Source of the DNA: Dyella marensis | Lineage (GTDB): Bacteria; Pseudomonadota; Gammaproteobacteria; Xanthomonadales; Rhodanobacteraceae | DNA: 64,000 nucleotides | Direction: 5' to 3' | NCBI RefSeq assembly: GCF_900112865.1 | Contig: NZ_FONH01000005.1 | Span: 237,411-301,410, forward strand | Shown here: piece after piece, positions 1-8,484 of the stretch | How the letters are laid out: each line of letters begins with the position of its first letter | How positions within the stretch are numbered: position 1 is the first letter of the stretch | Notes under the pieces: generated by a model | What the model was told of the DNA's origin: nothing | The model's database searches: none | Seen by the model: only the letters and a program-made list of their open reading frames with translations | Translations under genes and position numbers: made by a program

Positions 1-442
1 GCTTGAGATGTGCGAATACGCGGGCCTTCTCGGCCATGTCGCCGGGCAGGCAATGCAACAGGTAATACAGCGCGATCGAATCGAACACCGGTGCACCTGG
101 CAATGCGAGCGGCTGCATCACGTCGGTCGCGTACAGGCCCTGATGCGGGCGACCCATGCGCTGTGCCGCCGTGCGCAGGCTGGTCTCGTTGAGGTCGAGC
201 AGCGACACCTGCTGGTCGGCGGCGAAGCCCGCATGCGCGAGGTAATAGCCGGTACCCACGCCGACATCCAGATGCCGCTTGCCCAGGTGCTCGCGATAGA
301 ACGGCAGCAGCACGCTGCCGGTGGGGCAGCGCCAGGCGCAGCGGTTGGAGAAGCCGAGCACATAGGCGCCGTAGAGCTTGAGCACGAACGGCGAATAGAC
401 GGCGGCGCCGGCGCGGGTGTCGAGCGGATCGGTGGCGGACAT
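1..442 (-). CDS. Class I SAM-dependent methyltransferase (3' end outside window)
   Basis: The N-terminal 147 residues are present; the gene runs off the left edge. A Rossmann-type SAM-binding motif I (DVGVGTGYY) lies near residue 60 and an acidic loop (SLLDLNETSL) follows about 25 residues later, the usual place for ribose contact. An aromatic- and cysteine-containing stretch precedes motif I. The chosen ATG gives MSATDPLDTRAG. The substrate cannot be deduced. It is the last gene of its strand before a palindromic repeat, so no operon partner is visible. The fold assignment is firm; the function beyond methyl transfer is unknown. Confidence 0.8.
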   Translation of the reverse strand, partial: MSATDPLDTRAGAAVYSPFVLKLYGAYVLGFSNRCAWRCPTGSVLLPFYREHLGKRHLDVGVGTGYYLAHAGFAADQQVSLLDLNETSLRTAAQRMGRPHQGLYATDVMQPLALPGAPVFDSIALYYLLHCLPGDMAEKARVFAHLK

Positions 443-471
443 GCGGGGAGGCTCTTGCATTGGCGATCGGA

Positions 472-558
472 CGTAGGTTGGGGTGAGCATAGCGAACCCC
501 AACATGACGATCGTGCGGTGAGTCTCGTTGGGGTTCGCTGCGCTCACCCCAACCTACG
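472..558. repeat. Dispersed palindromic repeat, GTAGGTTGGGGTGAGC family, copy 1
   Basis: Two 32-base arms (472-503 and 527-558) are inverted with two mismatches around a 23-base loop. The arm begins GTAGGTTGGGGTGAG and ends in GAACCCCAAC. A second copy with perfect 38-base arms lies at 38237-38339. It fills the gap between the methyltransferase start and the SDR stop. REP-like elements of this kind are common in this bacterial group; none of the arm encodes protein. Confidence 0.85.
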
Positions 559-572
559 ATATGGCCCTGCGC

Positions 573-1403
573 TCAATCGATGCGTGTATCGACCGACACC
601 GCTTCCCAGCTCTCGATATCCACCAGCATCTTCTGCGCATGTCCGCGGATCGCATCGACCGCATCGCGTCCCAGCGCCAGGCGCAATGGCGTCTCCTCGG
701 CTTCCAGCGCCCTGGCGATCGCGGCGGCGGCCTTGAGCGGATCGCCGTCCTGGGTCTGGTGCATGCCGTGCGCGAACTGGCGCGTGGCGCCGACCGTATC
801 CGCATACGCCGGCAGCTCCGGCATGTAGCGCATGCCGGCACCGGCGAGGTTGGTGCGGAATTGCCCGGGTTCGACGATCAGCACCTTGATGCCGAACGGC
901 GCGACTTCGCCGGCCAGCGCCTCGGACAGGCCTTCGAGCGCGAACTTGCTGGCCGAGTAGGCGCTGAAGCCGGCGAACGACAGCTGCCCGCCCAGGCTGG
1001 TGATATTGACGATGGCGCCGCTGCGCTGCGCGCGCAGCACCGGCAGCGCGGCGCGGATCACGCTGGCGGCGCCGAAGAAATTGGTGTCCAGCAGCGCACG
1101 CAGTTCGGCGTCGGAGGTTTCCTCCACCGCACCGACCACGCTGTAGCCGGCGTTGTTGACCACGATGTCGATGCGCCCGAAGCGCTCCACGCCGGCCATC
1201 ACGGCCGGCTCGGCTTCGCCGGGCTGGGCCACGTCCAGGCGCTGCGCCAGCACGCGGTCCGGCGCCAGCTTGACCAGCGGGGCGAGGCGGGCGGTGTCGC
1301 GCGCGGTGGCCACGACGCTGTCGCCGATGCCGAGCGCATAGCGCGCGAAGGCATCGCCGAACCCGCTCGATGCGCCGGTGATGAACCAGACCTTGCCTGC
1401 CAT
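573..1403 (-). CDS. SDR family oxidoreductase
   Basis: A 276-residue classical short-chain dehydrogenase/reductase. The cofactor motif TGASSGFG is at the extreme N-terminus, NNAG follows near residue 85, and the catalytic YSASK is near residue 155 with the preceding serine in the NITSLGG strand. The start MAGKVWFITG was chosen because it places the first beta strand at the N-terminus as usual in the family; a longer upstream open frame reads as non-protein-like Arg/Ala-rich sequence. The C-terminal region is longer than in minimal SDRs, as in SDRs annotated as oxidoreductases or short-chain alcohol dehydrogenases. The substrate is unknown. It stands alone on the minus strand. Confidence 0.9.
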   Translation of the reverse strand: MAGKVWFITGASSGFGDAFARYALGIGDSVVATARDTARLAPLVKLAPDRVLAQRLDVAQPGEAEPAVMAGVERFGRIDIVVNNAGYSVVGAVEETSDAELRALLDTNFFGAASVIRAALPVLRAQRSGAIVNITSLGGQLSFAGFSAYSASKFALEGLSEALAGEVAPFGIKVLIVEPGQFRTNLAGAGMRYMPELPAYADTVGATRQFAHGMHQTQDGDPLKAAAAIARALEAEETPLRLALGRDAVDAIRGHAQKMLVDIESWEAVSVDTRID

Positions 1404-1512
1404 GGAAGCCCCCGTGATCACGGTAAAGAAGCGCCCTCCGCGCTCCGGAGCGGCGATGCTAGCGGATCGTTCCGCCGCTTGTCGGGATGCCTTGTGGCAC
1501 GTGAAGCGCGCG

Positions 1513-2298
1513 TCAGTGCGACAGCGCGCGCTCGATCGCCCGCTCCGCCAGCGGCGCCATGCGCGCGTAGCCGGCGGGAGTGGGATGCACGCCGTCCTCG
1601 GCCAGTTCGGCATCGAGGCCGCCGTCCTGGTTGGCCATGGCGCCGTAGTAGTCGAGATAGATCGCGTCGCTCGATGCGGCGTACTGCTTGATCCACGCGT
1701 TGAGCGCGCGCACCTTGCCGGCCGGCTGCAGGCCGCGGCGCCAGGGATAGTCGCTGACCGGCAGCACCGAGGCGAGGATCACGCGGATGTGGTGGGCGTG
1801 CGCGAGCTCCGCCATCGAGCGCAGGTTGTCCTCGATCATGCCCGGCGTGGCCACGCCGCCGTTGCCGGCGATGTCGTTGGTGCCGGCGAGGATCAGCACC
1901 GCCGCGGGCTTGAGGTCGAGCACGTCCTGGCGGAAGCGCAGCAGCATCTGCGCGGTAGTCTGGCCGCCGATGCCGCGATTCACGTAGGGCTTGCCGGGAA
2001 AGAAGCTCGTCCCCTGCATGCGGCCCCAGTTGTCGGTGATGGAGTCGCCGAAGAACACCACGCGGCGTTCGCCGGCCTTGGGCGCAGCCAGGTGTGCGTT
2101 GTCCTCGCGGTAGCGCGCCAGTTGCGGCCAGTCGGCGAGGCGTTGCTGCAGCGAGGCGATGTCGTCGGTCGACAGCGAGGAGGGCGGCGCGGTGTAGAGC
2201 GGGTCGATCGGCTCGGGCGCGGTGCGGTCCTGGGCGGAGATGGCCGGGGCGGCCAGGGCGAAGGCGAGGGCGAGCAGGGCGGTACGCAGGGCTGGCAC
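1513..2298 (-). CDS. Secreted SGNH/GDSL-family esterase or acylhydrolase
   Basis: A 261-residue protein with a cleavable signal peptide (hydrophobic residues 5-20, AISAQ cleavage-like end). All SGNH blocks are visible: GDSIT (block I, nucleophile Ser, near residue 85), the Gly of RGIGG (block II), GTND (block III) and DGVHPT (block V, catalytic Asp and His). The family hydrolyses esters of lipids, sugars or cell-wall acetyl groups; here export to the periplasm is predicted. Length and block order are typical of platelet-activating-factor acetylhydrolase-like members. The exact substrate cannot be inferred. Confidence 0.9.
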   Translation of the reverse strand: MPALRTALLALAFALAAPAISAQDRTAPEPIDPLYTAPPSSLSTDDIASLQQRLADWPQLARYREDNAHLAAPKAGERRVVFFGDSITDNWGRMQGTSFFPGKPYVNRGIGGQTTAQMLLRFRQDVLDLKPAAVLILAGTNDIAGNGGVATPGMIEDNLRSMAELAHAHHIRVILASVLPVSDYPWRRGLQPAGKVRALNAWIKQYAASSDAIYLDYYGAMANQDGGLDAELAEDGVHPTPAGYARMAPLAERAIERALSH

Positions 2299-2368
2299 GG
2301 GCGGGTTCCGTTTGGACGTCCGAACGACGGACGTCTCTTTTAACCCGGCCGTGCCGCCGATGCGAGCC

Positions 2369-3598
2369 TCAGTCCGGGTTCTGCTCGAACTTGCCGAGCA
2401 CCTGCCACAGGTTGGCCAGTTCGCGCGCCACGTCCGGGCGGTCGCCGTCGCTGATGTTGGTGATCAGCACGCGGCCGGTGCCGGTGGCGGGGTTGAACGA
2501 CATCTGCGCGGTGACGCCGGCGTCGCCGCCGTTGTGGCCCAGCTCGCCGCTGGCGGTGCGCTGCCAGAACAGGCCCTGGTCCAGGCCGTCGCCCGCGCGC
2601 ACGCCCTTGGGCTGCTCGCCCTTGGGCCAGGCCGGGCCGAACATGGTCTTGTACGAGGCGCTCGACAGCAGGCCGGCGCGGCCGGTGTAGCCGCTGATCA
2701 TCTCGGCCAGGAACTTGCCCATGTCGTTGCAGGACGAGTACATCCCGCTGGCCGCGTAGGCAGGGAAGCTGTAGGGCGCCAGCGGCTTCTTGTTCTTGTC
2801 GTACAGCGTGGCCTGCGGGCCCTGCGTGTCGGACGGCGTCCAGCCGCTGCCGCTCATGCCGAGCTTCTGGAAGATGCGCTCGCGCGTGAGCATGCGGTAC
2901 GGGCTGCCCGCCTTGTATTCCACCGCCAGCGCGACCAGGGCCGAGCCGAGGTTGCTGTAGCGATAGGTGCTGCCGGGACTGGTCTTGCTGAAGTTGGCCT
3001 CGTTGTAGCTGGCGCCCGGCGCCACGAGGTAGGCCTTGAGGAAATCCCTGGTATCGAACGAGGCCGGCGCGCCCTTGCCGTAGCTCTGCGTGTAGAACGG
3101 CTCGCGATCGACGATGCCGGAGCTGTGCGTGGCCAGCTGGCGCAGGGTGATCGGCGCCTGGGCGTAGTGCGGGTTGTGCACGTCGAACGGCAGTTGGCGG
3201 CTGATGTCGGTATCCAGCGCCAGCGCGCCGATCTGCACCTGCTGCATCAGCGCCACCGCCAGCACCGGCTTGGCCAGCGAGGCCACCGGTTGCACCGTGT
3301 CCGGCGTATACGGCCGTTTGCCGGCCAGGTCGGCATAGCCGAAGCCCTTGGCATAGCGCACGCCCGCGCCGTCGACCACCGCGACGCAATAGCCGGGCAG
3401 GACCGAGCGCGACTGCAGTTCTTCCAGTGCCTGCTGCAGCGTGGACGGCGTCGACGCGGCGGCCTTGCGCGGCAAGGCCTGCGCCGGCAGCCCCGCGGCC
3501 AGGCTGAGGACGGCGGCCAGCGCGAAGCTGGCGGTGCGGGCCAGCGCCTGGCCCGCGCGGCGGCCCCGACGGGCCGGCGACATGGTGTGGACGTGCAT
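2369..3598 (-). CDS. Beta-lactamase-fold serine hydrolase (class C / AmpH-like)
   Basis: A 409-residue exported protein. The N-terminus has an Arg-rich n-region and a hydrophobic core ending LPAQALP, a signal peptide. Catalytic features of the penicillin-binding/class C fold are present: SLAK as the S-x-x-K motif near residue 100, a YSN triad near residue 180 and HNG in place of KTG near residue 360. The HNG variant is usual for esterases and D-peptidases of this family rather than true beta-lactamases. The start was set at MHVHTMS, preceded by an AGGGA-like ribosome site; the second Met at 3583 is possible. Likely a periplasmic peptidase or esterase. Confidence 0.88.
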   Translation of the reverse strand: MHVHTMSPARRGRRAGQALARTASFALAAVLSLAAGLPAQALPRKAAASTPSTLQQALEELQSRSVLPGYCVAVVDGAGVRYAKGFGYADLAGKRPYTPDTVQPVASLAKPVLAVALMQQVQIGALALDTDISRQLPFDVHNPHYAQAPITLRQLATHSSGIVDREPFYTQSYGKGAPASFDTRDFLKAYLVAPGASYNEANFSKTSPGSTYRYSNLGSALVALAVEYKAGSPYRMLTRERIFQKLGMSGSGWTPSDTQGPQATLYDKNKKPLAPYSFPAYAASGMYSSCNDMGKFLAEMISGYTGRAGLLSSASYKTMFGPAWPKGEQPKGVRAGDGLDQGLFWQRTASGELGHNGGDAGVTAQMSFNPATGTGRVLITNISDGDRPDVARELANLWQVLGKFEQNPD

Positions 3599-3767
3599 GG
3601 GTTCCCTGTTCTTCCTGAAGCGAAGGGCTCCTGGGCCGCCTAGTTTAGCAACGGCTGGCATTTGGCCGGGGCAATTTTCGACGCAATGCAACAAAAAAAG
3701 TGCGACAGAGCGCATGCAGGCCCCTTTCGGGCCCTCGCCGGGTGCAGGGCGTTGCGAAAGCCGGGCC

Positions 3768-4229
3768 TCAGAACAGCTTGCGGTACACCACGAAGCCGGA
3801 GTGCTCGGCGACCTGGTCGTATAGCCGCATCGCGGCGGTATTGGTCTGGTGCGTCTGCCAGTACACCCGTGGGGAGCCGGCCTGGCGCGCCTGCGCGTAG
3901 ACGGCCTCGATCAGCGCCCGGCCCACGCCGCGGCCGCGGGCGGCCTCGACCGTGAACAGGTCCTGCAGATAGCAGTTCAGCCCGATCGCCGTGGTGCTGC
4001 GGTGGAACAGGTAGTGCGCGAGGCCGAGCAGCCGGCCCTCGCTTTCCGCGATCAGCGCGTGCACGGGCTCGCCGGCGTCGAGGAAGCGCGACCAGGTGGT
4101 GCGCGTGATCTCTTCCGCCAGCGCAGTGGGGCCGGAGCGGCCGTAGAAGGCGTTGTAGCCGTCCCACAGCGGACGCCAGGCGGGATAGTCGATGGCGTTG
4201 ACGGGGCGGACGGTGACGGGAGCGGACAC
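3768..4229 (-). CDS. GNAT family N-acetyltransferase
   Basis: A 153-residue GNAT protein. The acetyl-CoA binding motif A is seen as ARGRGVGRALI near residue 100, followed by the YWQTHQTN and AMRLYDQ segments typical of the C-terminal part of the fold. It is the last gene of a three-gene minus-strand group: DedA at 4843, pentapeptide protein at 4239, then this gene with a gap of only 9 bases, so cotranscription is likely. The acetyl acceptor is not predictable from sequence. Confidence 0.9.
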   Translation of the reverse strand: MSAPVTVRPVNAIDYPAWRPLWDGYNAFYGRSGPTALAEEITRTTWSRFLDAGEPVHALIAESEGRLLGLAHYLFHRSTTAIGLNCYLQDLFTVEAARGRGVGRALIEAVYAQARQAGSPRVYWQTHQTNTAAMRLYDQVAEHSGFVVYRKLF

Positions 4230-4238
4230 GGCGGGTCC

Positions 4239-4838
4239 TTATTCGCTCAGCTCGATGTCGAGGCCATGCAGCAGCGCGACGGCCTCCGGCAGCGCGAACT
4301 TCGCGTGTTTGATGTCGTTGAGGAACAGGTCGATGCGGTAGTTCACCGCCTCGCGGAAATCCGCACGCGCCAGCCGGCTGCGGCGGAAAATCGCGCCGTG
4401 CAGGTCGCTGTGGCGGAAGTCGGCGTCTTCCAGGTCGGCTTCGGTGAAGTCCACCTCGTGCGCGCGGCATTCGAGCACCTGCAGCTCGCGCAGCGAGAGG
4501 CCGAAGAAGCTGCTGTCGTTGAGCGCGCAGCGCTCGAAGGCGAGAGTGCCGTGCAGGCGCACCGTGGGCCACCAGGCCTGGGTCCAGTCGATGCCGACCA
4601 GTTTGCTGTCGACGAAGCGCGCATCGACCTGGCTGCCGGCGAAGCGGGCCAGGCTGAGGTTGCAGTCGGCGAATTCGCAGTCGCGAAAGCGGCAGTCGCG
4701 CAGGGTGGCGCCGCTGAAGTCGCAGTGCTCGAAGCGGCAGTCCTCGAAGCGCAGGCCGTGCAGGTCGGCGCCGCCGAGCTGCAGGTCGCGGAAGCGGTGT
4801 CCGCTGTAGTCGCGCTGCTCGAACGGGTCGCCGCTCAT
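4239..4838 (-). CDS. Pentapeptide repeat protein, Qnr/McbG-like architecture
   Basis: A 199-residue protein made of tandem A(D/N)LxF-type pentapeptides, for example FEDCRFEHCDFSGATL and DLEDADFRHSDL. A non-repeat interruption (IDWTQAWWP) near residue 95 splits the coil into two parts, and the C-terminus is a short helical tail (ALPEAVALLHGL), the arrangement seen in gyrase-protecting pentapeptide proteins. DNA-mimicry or gyrase interaction is inference. It lies 4 bases downstream of the DedA stop and 9 bases upstream of the GNAT gene, so it is part of that operon. Confidence 0.88.
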   Translation of the reverse strand: MSGDPFEQRDYSGHRFRDLQLGGADLHGLRFEDCRFEHCDFSGATLRDCRFRDCEFADCNLSLARFAGSQVDARFVDSKLVGIDWTQAWWPTVRLHGTLAFERCALNDSSFFGLSLRELQVLECRAHEVDFTEADLEDADFRHSDLHGAIFRRSRLARADFREAVNYRIDLFLNDIKHAKFALPEAVALLHGLDIELSE

Positions 4839-4842
4839 CGCA

Positions 4843-5478
4843 TCAGGACTCGCGGCCGGCCTCGCGCGCGACGCGCCGGCGGTGCCGCCACCACAGCACC
4901 AGCACCACGACGAGAATGATGCCGCCCAGCGCCCACAGGCTGCTCTGGCCGCGGCGGATCCACATCACCAGCCACTCGTGGTTGTTGGCGCCGAAATAAC
5001 CCAGGTAGACCCAGATCGGCACGCTGATCAGCGCGGCGAAGCCGTCCAGCAGGAAGAAGCGCAGGAACGACACGCGATGGGTGGTGCCGGCGGTGATGTA
5101 CACCGCGGTGCGCATGCCGGGCAGGAAGCGCGCGATGAACATCAGGCGGTTGCCGTAGCGCTCGAACTTCTCCTGCACCTTGGCGTAGCGCTCCGGCGTG
5201 AGCACGCGCGCGACCACGCGCCATTGCAGGATGCGCGCCCCGTAGTGGTGGCCCAGCAGGAACATGCCCGCGTCGCCCAGCAGCACGCCGACCATCGACA
5301 CGGCGAACATGATGTGCACGTTGCCGTAGCCCAGCCCGGTGATGACGCCGCCGGCGACCAGGGTGATGTCTTCCGGCAGCGGCGCGCCGGCACCGCACAG
5401 CAGCAGTGCGATGAAGACGGCGGCGTAGCCGTTCTCGGCGAACAGCGTGACGAGTCGTTCAAGCAGATCCATCGACAT
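4843..5478 (-). CDS. DedA family membrane protein
   Basis: A 211-residue integral membrane protein with the DedA/VTT features: a first amphipathic and hydrophobic segment, E-D in GAPLPEDIT near residue 40, the GDxxxFLLGHHYG stretch near residue 75, and the R-F-x-P-G-x-R motif (ARFLPGMRTAVY) near residue 115. DedA proteins act in the inner membrane in lipid scrambling or proton-dependent transport and envelope integrity. The start MSMDLLERL follows an AGGCAAGG ribosome site; MDLL at 5472 and an upstream Met at 5541 are alternatives. First gene of an operon with the pentapeptide and GNAT genes. Confidence 0.92.
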   Translation of the reverse strand: MSMDLLERLVTLFAENGYAAVFIALLLCGAGAPLPEDITLVAGGVITGLGYGNVHIMFAVSMVGVLLGDAGMFLLGHHYGARILQWRVVARVLTPERYAKVQEKFERYGNRLMFIARFLPGMRTAVYITAGTTHRVSFLRFFLLDGFAALISVPIWVYLGYFGANNHEWLVMWIRRGQSSLWALGGIILVVVLVLWWRHRRRVAREAGRES

Positions 5479-5593
5479 CCTTGCCTGGTCGTGCCCCGGC
5501 GGAAAGCGAAGGGCGATGATCCCACAGGCGGGCCATTCCATGGGCGCCGGCCGGCGGGGGCGAAGCGGGGGAGGATAACCGCATGGCGCTCAG

Positions 5594-5878
5594 GGGCGCT
5601 CTGATCTGTTCCACGTACCCGTCACCGTTCTGTAAGCGCGCAGCGCACTGCCGCAGCGTTGAAGGCAGACTGGCTGTCTGTCGAGATGCTGCGGCAGTGC
5701 GCTGCGCGCTTACAGAACGGCCCCAACAATTTGAATTTAAATGATGGGGTGGCGTCCAGGAGGCCCGCAGGCGGCGCCGCGCGGCTTGACCAGACGGCCA
5801 GTCTGCTCGGCGCCGCGCGGCGCCGCCTGCGGGCCTCCTGGACGTCATGCCGGGTGCGTGGAACAGATCAGAGCGCCC
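5594..5878. mobile_element. 285-bp nested palindrome, MITE-like, with two internal long hairpins
   Basis: The outer arms are 22-base perfect inverted repeats (5594-5615 and 5857-5878, starting GGGCGCTCTGATC). Inside lie two further perfect 33-bp hairpins: 5625-5657 with 5688-5720, and 5753-5785 with 5812-5844. Each inner loop carries a version of CAGACTGGCYGTCTG, itself a 5-bp stem, in opposite orientation. Between the two hairpins is an AT-rich spacer with an imperfect small stem. The last base of the right arm is the final G of the dnaG TAG stop. No clear target duplication is seen. There is no credible ORF, so a non-autonomous element or structured RNA is the best reading. Confidence 0.75.
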
Positions 5879-7614
5879 TAGTTGGATGTGGCGGGCGGTT
5901 GGACGCGCAGCGCCAGCAATTCGCGCAGCTCGGCTTTCTCCGCGCCGTCGAGGGTGCCTTCGCGGCTGCGCGCGATCAGGAAGGCGCGGCGCTGCTCGGT
6001 GGCCTGTTGTTGCATGCGCTGCAGCGCATCGAAGAACTCCACGCGTTGCAGCTCGGGCTCGCCGACCACGGTGGCGGCCATCAATTTTTGCAGTGCGGAA
6101 TACTCCGGGCGCTCGGCGAAGTGCTCCACCAGCACCACCGGATTGATCCCGGGTCGCGAGCGGGCCAGGTCGATCAGTTCGGCGAGCAGCTCGATGCCGG
6201 GCTTGTCCAGGCGCAGGAAGCCGTAAGGGCGCTCGACCTGGTCGGCCATGCCGGGCTGGGCCAGCAGCAGCGCGATCGCGCTGCGCACCAGGCTGCGCTG
6301 CACCGCCACCGGCTGCTGCGCGGGACGGCGCGCGGCGGCGTCCGGCTGCAGCACGGCGCGGGCGCCGGTGCGGCGTTCCAGTTCCTGCGCCATCAGGTCG
6401 CGGAAGGCGCCGTCGGGCAGCCGGGCGATCAGCGGCCGCGCGCGCTCGGCGAGGCGTGCGCGCCCGTCGATGCTGCCGACGTCGACGTCGTGCGCCAGTT
6501 CGCCGAAGAAGTATTCCGACAGCGGCGTGGCGTTCTTCAGGCGCTGCTCGAAGCCTTGCTTGCCTTCCTTGCGGATCAGCGTGTCCGGGTCCTCGCCGTC
6601 CGGCAGGAACAGGAAATACGCCTGGCGGCCGTCGCGCAGGCGCGGCAGCGCGGCCTCCAGCGCCTTCCATGCGGCGGCGCGGCCGGCGCGGTCGCCGTCG
6701 AAGCAGAACACCACGTCGGGCGCGGCGCGGAACAGCACCTCGGTGTGGTCCGGCGTGGTCGCGGTGCCCAGCGTGGCCACCGCGATCGGCAGGCCGGCCT
6801 GGTGCATGGCGATCACGTCCATGTAGCCCTCGACCACCACGATGCGGGCAAGGCTGCTGTTGGCCTGCTTGACCTGCCACAGCGCGAACAGCTCGCGGCC
6901 CTTGTGGAACAGGGCGGTTTCGGGCGAGTTGAGGTATTTCGGGCCCTGCTCCGACTGCAGCACCCGGCCGCCGAAGGCGATCACGCGGCCGCGGCGGTCG
7001 AGGATCGGGAACATCAGGCGTTCGCGGAAACGGTCGTATTTGTTGCCGCGCTCGTTGCTGGCGACCATGCCGGCGTCGTTGAGCAGCTGCATGCGCTTGG
7101 CGTCGGTGCCCAGCGCCTTCAGCACGCCGTCGAAGCCGGCCGGCGCCCAGCCGATGCGGAAGCGCGCGATGGTGTCGGCGTCGAGGCCGCGCTTCTTGCA
7201 GTAGGCCTGCGCTTCCGGGCTGTGCGGCAGCTGGTTTTCGTACCAGCGGGCGGAGCCGTCGAGCAGGGCGTAGAGGTCGGTCTTGTCCTCGCGCGGGGCG
7301 TTGTCGCGACCGCCCTCGTAGGGCACCTTCAGGCCGACCGACTGCGCCAGTTCCTCCACCGCGTCGGGGAATTCCAGGCGGTCGTAGTCCATCAGGAACT
7401 TGATCGCGCTGCCGTGCGCGCCGCAGCCGAAGCAATGGAAGAACTGCTTGGCGGGGCTGACGTAGAACGAGGGCGAGCGCTCGTTGTGGAACGGGCAGCA
7501 GGCGGTCCACTCGCGGCCGGCCTTCTTCAGCGGCACGCGCCGCTCGATCACGTCGACGATGTCGACGCGGGAGAGCAGTTCGTCGATGAAGGTATCGGGG
7601 ATACGGCCGCGCAT
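5878..7614 (-). CDS. dnaG: DNA primase
   Basis: A 578-residue DnaG, the length usual for proteobacteria. It synthesises RNA primers at the replication fork with DnaB helicase. Domains: N-terminal CHC2 zinc finger (CPFHNERSPSF ... FHCFGCG, residues 40-64), catalytic TOPRIM core with VVEGYMDV near residue 265 and the acidic FDGDRAG near residue 308, and a C-terminal helicase-binding region from about residue 440. The start is MRGRIPDTFI. The stop codon shares its last base with the boundary of the nested palindrome downstream. rpoD, the usual downstream neighbour, is absent. Confidence 0.97.
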   Translation of the reverse strand: MRGRIPDTFIDELLSRVDIVDVIERRVPLKKAGREWTACCPFHNERSPSFYVSPAKQFFHCFGCGAHGSAIKFLMDYDRLEFPDAVEELAQSVGLKVPYEGGRDNAPREDKTDLYALLDGSARWYENQLPHSPEAQAYCKKRGLDADTIARFRIGWAPAGFDGVLKALGTDAKRMQLLNDAGMVASNERGNKYDRFRERLMFPILDRRGRVIAFGGRVLQSEQGPKYLNSPETALFHKGRELFALWQVKQANSSLARIVVVEGYMDVIAMHQAGLPIAVATLGTATTPDHTEVLFRAAPDVVFCFDGDRAGRAAAWKALEAALPRLRDGRQAYFLFLPDGEDPDTLIRKEGKQGFEQRLKNATPLSEYFFGELAHDVDVGSIDGRARLAERARPLIARLPDGAFRDLMAQELERRTGARAVLQPDAAARRPAQQPVAVQRSLVRSAIALLLAQPGMADQVERPYGFLRLDKPGIELLAELIDLARSRPGINPVVLVEHFAERPEYSALQKLMAATVVGEPELQRVEFFDALQRMQQQATEQRRAFLIARSREGTLDGAEKAELRELLALRVQPPATSN

Positions 7615-7684
7615 AAGCTCTCTAGTGTACGGGGGCGGTCAAGGGCCGGCTTATGCTGGTGGTCCATCGTCGGGGGAGGCGGGC

Positions 7685-8317
7685 ATGGCGGCAAGTGCAC
7701 AGGTGCGGTTCCGGCCCGCGGCGGCGGGGGATGTGGGAATGGCGGTGCCGCTGATCCACAGCTCCGGGCCGGCGGCCTTCGAATATGTGTTCGCGGTGCC
7801 CGGGCGCAACGACGCGCAGGCCTTCCTCCGCCATGCCTACGCCGACGGCGCGGGCGAGTTCGGCTGGCGCAACCACGTCGTGGGCGAATTGGACGGGCGG
7901 GTGGTGGCGGTCGGTGCCGGCTACGGGGCCGCGACGCATTGGGCATTCACCCTGGCGGCGGCGCGGCAGATCCTGGGTTTCTTCGGCTGGCGGCATGCGC
8001 CCGGCGTGATCGCGCGCGGGCTGCGGGTGGAGGGCGTGATCGCGCCGCCGTCCGGCGGCATGCATTACCTGGCCCATCTGGGTGTCGATCCGGCGCTGCG
8101 CGGGCGGGGCATCGGCCAGGCCTTGATCGATCATCTCGCCGCGCAGGCCGCCGCGCTGGGGCGGGTGCCGCTGGCGCTGGACGTGGCGGCGACCAATCCC
8201 CGGGCGCAGGCGCTGTACGAGCGCTGCGGCTTTGCGGTCACCGGGGAGCGGCCTTCCCGCCTGGCCGATGCGCGGGGCCATGTGCCCGCGCATCGGCGCA
8301 TGGAGCGGTGGTCCTAG
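7685..8317 (+). CDS. GNAT family N-acetyltransferase
   Basis: A 210-residue acetyltransferase. Motif A reads VDPALRGRGIGQALI near residue 140, followed by LDVAATNPRAQALYERCGF, the standard C-terminal GNAT signature. An N-terminal extension of roughly 100 residues contains a GWRNHVVGELDG segment consistent with the fold's beta strands. The start ATG at 7685 has GGGGGAGG eight to ten bases upstream. It lies divergent to dnaG and its stop overlaps the stop of the convergent DUF1328 gene by four bases. Substrate unknown. Confidence 0.88.
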   Translation: MAASAQVRFRPAAAGDVGMAVPLIHSSGPAAFEYVFAVPGRNDAQAFLRHAYADGAGEFGWRNHVVGELDGRVVAVGAGYGAATHWAFTLAAARQILGFFGWRHAPGVIARGLRVEGVIAPPSGGMHYLAHLGVDPALRGRGIGQALIDHLAAQAAALGRVPLALDVAATNPRAQALYERCGFAVTGERPSRLADARGHVPAHRRMERWS

Positions 8318-8484
8318 ACGATGTGGAACAAGCCGATCGCCGCCAGCACCGCGATCAGGAACAGGATCAGGAAGATGGCGAACAGAACCTTCGCGATGGT
8401 GCCGGTGACGCCGGAGACCGAGTAGAAACCCAGCCAACCGGTGACCAGCGAAACGATGGCAAAGATGATGGCCCACTTGAGCAT
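8314..8484 (-). CDS. Small DUF1328 (YtjA-like) membrane protein
   Basis: A 56-residue hydrophobic protein, MLKWAIIFAIVSLVTGWLGF at its start. It has two membrane segments (about residues 3-23 and 30-54) separated by a short SVSGVTGTIAK turn, the hallmark of the DUF1328/YtjA family. These small inner-membrane proteins are often stress-associated, but no biochemical role is known. AGGAGAAACGC upstream gives a clear ribosome site. The gene is tail-to-tail with the GNAT gene with a 4-base overlap. Confidence 0.88.
   Translation of the reverse strand: MLKWAIIFAIVSLVTGWLGFYSVSGVTGTIAKVLFAIFLILFLIAVLAAIGLFHIV

Noticed and set aside
5594..5878. Reading the nested palindrome as an integron attC site or a riboswitch
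   Set aside because: No integrase, no attC core sites, and it lies downstream, not upstream, of coding sequence; perfect long arms fit a mobile repeat better.
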